From contig NZ_BCZE01000024.1 of the NCBI RefSeq assembly GCF_001598555.1, positions 1 to 64,000 on the forward strand: a DNA stretch of 64,000 bases, read 5' to 3'. The position numbers and the translations under genes are program-made. The DNA is from Novosphingobium rosa NBRC 15208 (GTDB lineage Bacteria; Pseudomonadota; Alphaproteobacteria; Sphingomonadales; Sphingomonadaceae). Below, one piece after another: positions 33,517 through 42,500 of the stretch. The notes beneath the pieces are model-generated. The model did no database searches and had not been told where the DNA came from. It worked only from the letters and a program-made list of their open reading frames with translations. The stretch's first letter is position 1, and the number at the start of each line of letters is the position of its first letter.

Positions 33517-34332
33517 TCAGGCGGCCCGCGCCCGGCTTTCCGCCCCGACCTCGATCTGGCCGAGACGCCAGCGCTCCACCGGCCCCCAGAGGGGCGGGAT
33601 GGCGGTCAGCAGGGCCGGATCGGACGGGGTGAAGGCGAAGTGGCCGAAGCCTTCACCGATCACCTCGCCCATGGCCTTCACCAGCGCTTCGCCCAGGGTC
33701 CAGTTGCGGTAGAACAGCGCCATCCGGTCCTGCGGGCTGCGCATGGCCCTGAAGGCGGTCAGAACGCCGGGAGCCATAAAGCGGGCGATCATGTGCTCCA
33801 TATCGGCCAGCGGGCGGATGGGTTCGACATCGACGCCCACCGGGCTGCCCGAGACCGCCACGGCGACCAGCCCCCGGCTGTGGCTGATGCTGAACTGCAG
33901 CGCGGCGGCGCGGCGCGCGGTGTAGCGCACCGGGCACAGCCCGGGTTTGCCGCCGGGCAGCGTGTGGAGGGTGATGCGGTGCGGGGCTTCGTCCAGCAGG
34001 CGGCCCAGCAGCTGGCGCAGCCCGGCATGGGCGGATGTATAGCTCCACCTGTCCTGCGCGAAGCGGAAGCGGGCTGCGCGGTCGCGTTCCGCGTCGGAGA
34101 GGCAAGCGGCCAGATCGGCTTGCGAACCCGTCTGCGCCCCGAACCATAGCCAGAGGTCGTCCTTCAGCGGCCAGCGCGTACCGGGGCTGGCGGGATCGTG
34201 CAGCCTGCGCAGCCGGACCGGTGTCGCGCTGTCGAGACCCCCGCTGTCGATGCCAAGGCCGTCAAGCGCCCAGGCGGCGGCATGATCCGGCAACAGTTGC
34301 GATTTTCCATGTGTCGGCATCATCGTGTCCAT
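33517..34332 (-). CDS. 4'-phosphopantetheinyl transferase (Sfp type)
   Basis: The 271-residue protein carries both Sfp-family motifs: GVDVEPIRP with the Mg-binding acidic residues near residue 173, and NWTLGEALVKAMGEVIGEGF near residue 215 (canonical WxxKEA has Gly in place of Lys here). FSISHSRG precedes the first motif. It attaches the phosphopantetheine arm to the carrier domains of the adjacent NRPS/PKS and is divergent from it. It starts about 350 bases from the first synthetase gene. Confidence 0.9.
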   Translation of the reverse strand: MDTMMPTHGKSQLLPDHAAAWALDGLGIDSGGLDSATPVRLRRLHDPASPGTRWPLKDDLWLWFGAQTGSQADLAACLSDAERDRAARFRFAQDRWSYTSAHAGLRQLLGRLLDEAPHRITLHTLPGGKPGLCPVRYTARRAAALQFSISHSRGLVAVAVSGSPVGVDVEPIRPLADMEHMIARFMAPGVLTAFRAMRSPQDRMALFYRNWTLGEALVKAMGEVIGEGFGHFAFTPSDPALLTAIPPLWGPVERWRLGQIEVGAESRARAA

Positions 34333-34683
34333 CGGCCAGCCTCGGCGCGGGCCGCTGATCGCCCTCTAGAATTCGTGGCTTGGGCCTTTGCTGCAAGGGC
34401 GCATCGGGCTTAGCGCCTGCTCCGATAGGGGTATGACGATCAATCCGCGATACCCTCCCTAATAGTACCTGCCGCCGGGCCTCCGAAGCCATAGAGTGGT
34501 TCTAAAGTGGCGCGAATGCGTCGGGGGCGGGAGGATGACGGGCATCGTTGCATGCGCGCGCTGCCGCCCGGTGCGGGTGGCCCGTTCGCGGGCGACGCGT
34601 GCCTTCGCTTGAGCTTCCGGGTCGCGCTGGGAGGATGTCGATACAGCCGTGAGATGGCGCATTCAGGACGACAGGGCGATGGT
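34333..34683. promoter_or_regulatory. Divergent promoter region of the NRPS/PKS cluster
   Basis: This 351-base gap separates the phosphopantetheinyl transferase (minus) from the first synthetase (plus) and must hold both promoters. The synthetase frame is open back to 34507, but the residues before 34684 do not look like an adenylation domain. I see no clear operator. Confidence 0.45.
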
Positions 34684-36579
34684 ATGTTGAGCGAAACCAT
34701 GTTCGATAGACGTCACACCGGGCCCGCCGCCGGAGCGGAGGGCGGCGCGCCGCCGGTCGGCGCCCATCTGGCCGACCTGTTCGAGCGCGCCGCCCTGCGC
34801 CATGCCGACCGCATCGCCGCCAGCGAGCCCGGCCTTGCCCCCCTGACCTATCGTGAGCTGGAGCACCGCTCCGGCGTTCTGGCGCGGCGGCTGGCGCGGG
34901 CCGGGATCGGGCGCGGCGCTTTCGTCGCGCTCTGCGCGGGCCGCTCGCTGCAGGCGCTGGTGGCGATTGTGGCGATCTTGCGCGCGGGGGCGGCCTATGT
35001 CCCGCTGGATCCGGCCTATCCCGATGCGCAGCTGGCCCATATGCTGGCCGATGCCGCCCCGGCCCTGCTGCTTGCGGAGGCCGCCATGCAGCCAAGGCTG
35101 GCCGGGATGGGGGCAGGCGCGCCCGTCTGGCTGCTGGGTGACAGCGACGATGCGCCGGCAGGCCCCGCGCCGGATCGCACATCCTGCCGGTCCGAAGACC
35201 CGGCCTATGTGATGTACACCAGCGGCTCCACCGGCAGGCCCAAGGGCGTGGTCGTGCCGCATCGCGGCGTGGCGCGGCTGGTGGTGGGGCAGGACTATTG
35301 CGATCTGGGGCCTCAGCAGGCGATTCTCCATCTGGCGCCACTGGCCTTCGATGCCAGCACCTTCGAGATCTGGGGCGCTTTGCTGCATGGCGCCCGGCTG
35401 GCGGTGGTGCCCCAGGCGCGCGCTTCGCTCGACAGCATTGCCGAGGTGCTGACGGGCGAGCAGGTCACCACGGCCTGGTTGACGGCAGGCCTGTTCCATC
35501 TGATGGTCGACCGCCGGATCGAGGCGCTGGCCGGGCTGACCCAGCTGCTGGCTGGCGGCGATGTGCTGTCGCCCGATCATGTCGGGCGTTTTCTGGCCGC
35601 CGTGCCGGGCGGCCGCCTGATCAACGGCTATGGTCCCACCGAGAACACCACCTTCACCTGCTGCGCCACCATCGACCGCGCGACATGGACGGGCGGGCGC
35701 GTTCCCATCGGGCGGGCCATCGCGGGCACGCAGGTCTTTGTCGTCGACGAGGCGCTGCGCCCGGTCGCGCCGGGAGAGCAGGGGCAACTGGCGGCGGGGG
35801 GCGATGGTCTGGCGCTGGGCTATCTGGGGCAGGAGGCCCTGACGGCGGAACGTTTCGTTCAGGCCCCCGCGCCCATCGCGCAGCGGGTTTATCTGACCGG
35901 CGATCTGGTTCGCGCGCTGCCGGATGGGCAGATCGATTTCCTTGGCCGCATCGACCGTCAGGTGAAGATCGACGGCAAACGCGTCGAACCCGGCGAGATC
36001 GAGGCGGCGCTGCGTGGTGGCGAGGGCGTGGCCGATGCCTGCGTGGTGATCGATGCCAAACGCATTCTGGCCTTTATCGCCGTGGGTTGCGGGCAGGCGG
36101 ATGCCATCGCGCAGACCGCCACGGCGCGCCTGCGCGAGCAATTGCCCGCCCATATGCGCCCCGCGCGGATCGTGGCTCTGGCGGCTCTCCCGCTGACGCC
36201 CAATGGCAAGGTGGATCGCGCGGCGCTGCTGGGGCTTTGTGCGGAAACCCCGGCGCCCGCCGCCCGTGGCGATGATCTGCAGACCCGCATTCTGGCGATC
36301 TGGCAGCAGGTGCTGGGCACCGGGCAGATCGGTCTGGATCAGGCCTTTTTTGATCTGGGCGGCACCTCGCTGCAATGGATGCGGGTTCATGCCGAACTCG
36401 AACATCTGACGGGCGCAAGAATCGCCATCACAGACCTTTTCGCGCGGCCCACCATCCGCGCCATCGCCGAGCATCTGGGGGGGGCCCCGGCTGCACCATC
36501 GCAAACCTTGACGGATGCCGCGCGTGAGCGGGCCCGGCGCCAGCGTGGGGCAACGCTGCGCCGGGCCAGAGCATCCTAG
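34684..36579 (+). CDS. NRPS loading protein: adenylation + carrier (A-PCP)
   Basis: The 631-residue protein has an adenylation domain (A3 YVMYTSGSTGRPKG near residue 175, A5 NGYGPTENTTF near 314, A10 PLTPNGKVDRAAL near 502) and a carrier domain with the phosphopantetheine Ser in DLGGTSL near 558. There is no condensation domain, so it starts the line. By manual alignment to GrsA, the pocket residues read D-A-F-W-L-G-G-T-F plus Lys. That differs by one residue from the published valine code DAFWIGGTFK, so valine or a similar hydrophobic amino acid is predicted. It would pass its aminoacyl unit to the KS of the next protein, whose gene starts 20 bases later. Confidence 0.92.
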   Translation: MLSETMFDRRHTGPAAGAEGGAPPVGAHLADLFERAALRHADRIAASEPGLAPLTYRELEHRSGVLARRLARAGIGRGAFVALCAGRSLQALVAIVAILRAGAAYVPLDPAYPDAQLAHMLADAAPALLLAEAAMQPRLAGMGAGAPVWLLGDSDDAPAGPAPDRTSCRSEDPAYVMYTSGSTGRPKGVVVPHRGVARLVVGQDYCDLGPQQAILHLAPLAFDASTFEIWGALLHGARLAVVPQARASLDSIAEVLTGEQVTTAWLTAGLFHLMVDRRIEALAGLTQLLAGGDVLSPDHVGRFLAAVPGGRLINGYGPTENTTFTCCATIDRATWTGGRVPIGRAIAGTQVFVVDEALRPVAPGEQGQLAAGGDGLALGYLGQEALTAERFVQAPAPIAQRVYLTGDLVRALPDGQIDFLGRIDRQVKIDGKRVEPGEIEAALRGGEGVADACVVIDAKRILAFIAVGCGQADAIAQTATARLREQLPAHMRPARIVALAALPLTPNGKVDRAALLGLCAETPAPAARGDDLQTRILAIWQQVLGTGQIGLDQAFFDLGGTSLQWMRVHAELEHLTGARIAITDLFARPTIRAIAEHLGGAPAAPSQTLTDAARERARRQRGATLRRARAS

Positions 36580-36599
36580 GAGAACAACAGGGGGCAGGC

Positions 36600-39500
36600 A
36601 TGCAACACGTGGACGAGGATCTGTCTGACCAGAACGAAGCGGCAGGCAGCGACGCCATCGCCATCGTCGGCATGAGCGGGCGTTTTCCGGGCGCGCGCTC
36701 GATTGCCGAATTCTGGGAGAATCAGCGGCGTGGCACGATCTCGATCTCGCATTTCTCTCAAGATGAGCTGGAGGATTCCTTCGATGCCGCCACGCGCGAG
36801 GATCCCGCTTTCGTGCGGGCCCGCGCCGTGCTGGAGGATGTCGGCCTGTTCGATGCGCCGTTTTTCGGCATGCACCCGCGCGAAGCGGCGCTGACCGATC
36901 CCCAGCACCGCATCTTTCTGGAAATCGCGCAGGAAGCGCTGGATCAGGCGGGCATCGACCCCAGGCGCTATCCCGGCCTGATCGGCGTCTTCGCCGGGGC
37001 CAGCATGCCCACCTATCTGATGCGCCATGTGCTGGGCGACCGCGTTGCGGTCGACCGTTTCGCCAGCACCTATCAGTTGGGTGACATGCCCACGCTGGTG
37101 GGATCGCTGCCCGAGGTGCTGGCCAGCCGCGTGGCCTACAAGCTCGATCTGCGCGGCCCCGCGATGACGGTGCAGAGCGCCTGCTCGACCTCGCTGCTGG
37201 CCGTGGCGCAGGCTTGTCAGAGCCTGCTGACCTATCAGTGCGATGCGGCGCTGGCGGGCGGCGTCTCCATCACCTTCCCCCAGAAGCGCGGCTATCTCTG
37301 GCAGGATGGCGGCATGGGATCGCGCGATGGCAGCTGTCGCCCCTTCGATGCGGCGGCGTGTGGCACGGTCTTCGGTTCGGGCGCGGGGGTGGTGATGCTC
37401 AAGCGGCTGGAGGATGCTCTGGCCGACCGCGACGAGATCCATGCCGTGATCCGGGGCGCCGGCGTCAACAATGATGGCGCGAGCAAGATCGGCTTCACCG
37501 CCCCCAGCGCCGAGGGGCAGGCCAAGGCCATCGCCGCCGCCTTGGCGCAGGCCGATGTTGCGCCTGAGAGCATCGGCTATGTCGAACTGCATGGCACCGC
37601 CACGCCGCTGGGCGATCCCATCGAGTTCGACGGGCTGATGCGCGCCTTTGGTCAGACGGCAACGCCGGGAGGCTGCGCGCTGGGCTCGGCCAAGGCCAAC
37701 AATGGCCATCTCGATGCCGCCGCCGGGGTGACGGGGCTGATCCGCGCGGCGCTGGCCTTGCGCCATGCGCAGATTCCGCCACTGGCCGGTTTCACCGCGC
37801 CCAATCCGCATATCGCGCTGGAGGGCAGCCCCTTCCGCATCGAGCGGGAACTCACGCCCTGGGCGCCGGGGCCTGAACCGCACCGCGCGGGCGTCAGCTC
37901 CTTTGGCGTGGGGGGCACCAATGTCCATGTCGTGCTGGAGGAAGCGCCGCCTGTCGCCCACCGTGGGGGCGCGACCGGTGTTGGCGACGGGATGCAGATC
38001 CTGCCTCTCTCCGCCGCCAATCCCGAAGCGCTGGAGGCCATGGCGGGCGAGCTGGCCGATCATCTGCGCGCCCATCCCGATCTGCCGCTGGGCGATGTGG
38101 CCTTCACGCTGGATCAGGGGCGCAGCCTGCGCGCAGCGCGCGGCGCTGTCGTTGCCGCGTCGACGCAGGAGGCCGCCGAGCGCTTGTCCGCCTTCGCCGC
38201 CAAGGGGCTGAAAGGGCAGGCGAAGGACACCGCGCCGGTGATCTTCATGTTCCCGGGGCAGGGCTCGCAATATCCGCAAATGGCGCGGGGCCTCTATCAG
38301 GGCGAGCCCGTCTTCCGCCTCTGGATCGATCGGGGCGCGGGCGCGCTGAAACCGTCGCTGGGGCTCGATATCCGCGATCTGCTCTATGCCACGGCCAGCG
38401 GCGACGATGATGCGCCGCACCCCATCCGCTCGACGGTCTTTGCCCAGCCCGCGCTGTTCCTTGTGCAATATGCGCTGGCGCAGCTGTTCATGGCCAAGGG
38501 TATCAGGCCGGATGCGATGATCGGCCACAGCGTGGGCGAGCTGGTGGCCGCCTGTCTGGCCGGCGTGATGCGTTTCGAGGACGGCCTGGCCCTGATCGCC
38601 CGGCGCGCGGCGCTGATGCAGAATGCGCCGGAGGGCGCGATGCTGGCCGTCCGCGCCACCGAGGCGCGGCTGCTGCCGCTGCTGGGCGATGATCTGGACC
38701 TTGCCGCCGCCAATGCTCCGGAGCTCTGCGTGGCTGCCGGGCCTTTCGAGGCCGTCGCGGCCTTGGAGGCAAGGCTGCAAGAGGCCGGGATTGACTCCCG
38801 CCGTCTGCACACCTCGCATGCCTTTCACTCGCGCATGATGGACCCGGTGGTCGAGGGCCTGCAGACCTTCGCCGAGGGGATGCGTTTCGTCGATCCGGCC
38901 ATCCCCTATGTCTCCAGCGTTTCGGGCGAATGGGTCTCCAAGGCTTCCGATGCGGCCTATTGGGCGCGCCACTGCCGCCAGCCGGTGCGTTTCGCCGATG
39001 CGCTGCAGCAGGTGGCAGGTCAGGGGGTGGCAGGCGATACGCCGCCCATCCTGCTGGAAGTGGGGCCGGGCCGCGCCCTGACCACCTTCGCCACGCAGGG
39101 ACTGGCGCGCGATGGCTATCGCGCCGCCATCACCTCGCTGCCCGATGCCGTTGCGGCGGACCGGGATGTGCAGAGTTTCCATGAGGCGCTCGCCCGGCTC
39201 TGGACGCTGGGCGCGCCGGTCGATCTGGCGGGCCTCTATGGCGATCAGGCACGCCGTGTGGCGCTGCCCTCCTATCCCTTCCGGCGGCAGCTGCACTGGA
39301 TCGAGGCGCCCGTCGCCCGGACCGGCACGCCCCAGCTTCAAACCCTTGAAAGTGAGCAAGCGATGACCAGCACTGCCCCTGTGGCCGACACCGGCCGCCT
39401 TGCCCGCCTGACCAGCACCCTGACCGCCCTGTTCGAAGACCTTTCCGGCGAGGTGATCGGCGAGGCCGACCGTAACACGCCCTTTCTGGAACTGGGGTTC

Positions 39501-42500
39501 GATTCGCTGTTCCTGGGCCAGGTGGCGGCCAAGGTGCAGCGGGCGTTCGGCGTCAGCCTGGTGTTCCGCCAGCTGCTGTCCGACATCACCACGCTTGCCG
39601 CGCTGGCGCTGTATCTGGACGAGAACTGCCCGCCCGATCCGCAACAGGCCGCGCCCGTGGCCCCGGTCGTCGCCGAGGCGGCCCCTGCTATCGCCATGCC
39701 CGCCATGGCGATGCCCGCAGCGGTGAGCGATGGCGCGACGGGCATGGCCGCGACCTTTCAGGCGCAGCTGTCCGCGATGCAGGCGGTGATCGCCCAGCAA
39801 CTGGCGCTGATGCAGGGGCAGGGCAGCACCGTCGCCGCGCCCTTGCCTGCGCCGCCGGTTGCGGCTCCGGCCCTGACTCCGGCACCGACCCCGGCGCCTC
39901 AGGCGGTGGCGGCCTCGCCGGAACCGGCCCATGACGCGCCCAGCCGCTTCCGGCCCTTCAACAGCAAGGCCCCCGCCGCGCCAGTCACTGACAGCCAACT
40001 GGCCCTGATCGCGCAGATGGTCGCGCGCACCCATGCCCAAATGCCCGGTTCCATGGCGCAAACGGCCCAGCACCGCCCCTATTTCGCCGATCCGCGCTCG
40101 GTCTCCGGCTTCCGCGCGGTGTGGAAGGACATGGTCTTCCCTGTGGTGGCGCAGCGGTCCAAGGGATCGAAAATCTGGGATGTCGACGGCAATGCCTATG
40201 TCGATCTGGTGAACGGCTATGGGCAGACCGCCTTTGGCCATGCGCCCGATTTCGTGCAGGCCGCCGTGGCGCGCCAGCTGGAGGAAGGCTTTGCCATCGG
40301 CCCGCAGACGCCGCTGGCGGGCGTGGTGGCGGCGCAATTCGCCCGCATGGTCGCCATGGAGCGGGTCACCTTCTGCAACACCGGATCCGAGGCGGTGATG
40401 GCGGCGATGCGCCTTGCCCGCTGCGTCACCGGGCGCGAGACGGTGGTGGTCTTCAACAATGACTATCACGGCCAGTTCGACGAGGTGCTGGTGAAGGCGG
40501 GCAGCAAGCCGGGGCGGGCCTTCCCCATCGCCCCGGGCATTCCGCAAGAGTCGCTCAGCAATATGGTGGTGCTGCCCTATGGCACGCCCGAGGCGCTGGA
40601 CTGGATCCGCGACCATGCCGATGATGTGGCGGCGGTGATCGTCGAGCCGGTGCAGAGCCGCCATCCCGAACTGCTGCCCTTCGACTTCCTGCGCGACCTG
40701 CGTGCGCTGACCGCTGACAGCGGCTCGGCGCTGGTCTTCGACGAAGTGGTGACCGGCTTCCGCACCCATCCCGGCGGCATGCAGGCGGTGCTGGGCATCA
40801 GCGCCGATATGGCCACCTATGGCAAGGTGGTGGGCGGCGGCATGCCGGTGGGCATTCTGGCGGGCGCGGCGCGGTTTATGGACGCGCTCGACGGCGGCGG
40901 CTGGAATTTCGGCGACGACAGCGCGCCTGAAGTGGCCCCGACCTTCTTTGCCGGAACCTTCGTGCGCCATCCGCTGGTGATGGCCGCTTGCCGCGCGGTG
41001 CTGGATCATCTGGACGCCGAGGGGCCGCAGCTGCAGGAACGGTTGACCGCCCGCACCGCCGCGCTGGTCGCGCGGATGAATGCGCTGTTTGCCAGCAAGG
41101 GGGTGCCCTCGCGCATCGAGACCTATTCCAGCTGGTTTATGCTCAATCTCTCCGGGGCGGATAAGCTGGGGGCGCTGTTCCATTACAACATGCGCCTGCT
41201 GGGCGTGCATGTGCTGGACGGCTATCCCTGTTTCCTCACCACCGCGCACAGCGACGAGGACATCGAGCAGATTTTCGAGGCTACGCGCCAGACCATCGAT
41301 CTGCTTCAGACGGCGGGCATTCTGGTCACCGAGGGGCACGTGCCCCCCTCCACCGAACCGCGCGAGGTGCCGCTGACCGAGCCGCAGCTGGAAATCCTGC
41401 TCTCGGCGCAGATGGGGGAGCAGGCCTCTTGCGCCTACAATGAATCCATCACGCTGGCCTTTGACGGGGCGGTCGATCCAGAACGGCTGAAGGGCGCCAT
41501 CGACGATGTCGTCGCGCGGCATGATGCCCTGCGCGGCACGGTGCCGGCAGGGCGCACGGTGCTGTCCATCGCTCCGGGCCTGACCATCACACTGCCGGTG
41601 ATCGAAAGCGCCGACGACGCGATGATCGCCGCCTGCAAGGCCGAAGAAGCCGCAACGCCTTTCGATCTGGCCGCAGGGCCGCTGATCCGCGCCTGCCTGT
41701 TCCTGAAGGAGGATGGCGGCGCGGCGCTGATCGTCACGGCGCATCATATCGTCTTTGACGGCTGGACGGCCAATCTCTTCGCGCAGGAGGTGGCGGCCTT
41801 CTATCGCGCCCGTGTGACGGGCAGCGCGCCGGTGCTAGACCCGGTGCAGTCCTTCGCCGATTACGCCCTGGCCAAGGCGCGGGACACCGGCGCCAAGGCG
41901 GCCAATGAGGGCTGGTGGCGCGACACCTATGCCACGCTTCCCCCATCGCTCGATCTGCGTGGCGACCGGCCGCGCCCGGCAGTCAAGAGCTTCAACGGCG
42001 CCACCATGACCGCCTCGATCGATGCCGCGCTGATGCGCGATGCGCGCAAGGCCGGGGCGAAGCTGGGCTGCACGCTGTTCGCCACGCTGCTCGGGGCCCT
42101 GCAGGTGACGCTGGGCCGTCTGGCCGAGCGCGAGGATGTGGTGATCGGCTGCCCGATGGCGGGGCAGTCGCTGGTCGAGGGCAAGGCGCTGGCGGGGCAT
42201 TGCGTCAATTTCCTGCCGCTGCGCGCGCCCTTCTCCATGGCGGCCCCGCTGGGCGAGCATCTGCGCTCGGTCGGCGCCATCCTGATGGAGGCCTTCGATC
42301 ATCAGGACTATACCTATGGCGCGCTGGTGCGCGCGCTGGGCCTGCCGCGCGATCCCAACCGCACGCCGCTCTGCGATGTGCAGTTCAATCTGGAGCGGCT
42401 GGGCGAGGACATCGATTTCGCGGGCGCCAAGGCGCAGTTGCTGCCCAATCCCAAGGCCGCGAGCAATTTCGACCTGTTTTTCAACATGGTGGAATCGACG

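Noticed and set aside
36576..41747. Very long open frame (1723 codons) antisense to the PKS-NRPS gene, and similar ones at 41835-44543, 44525-46996, 34663-36504
   Set aside because: They are shadows of GC-rich coding DNA. They are rich in Arg, Gly, His and Gln, have no domain motifs, and overlap genes with complete catalytic signatures.
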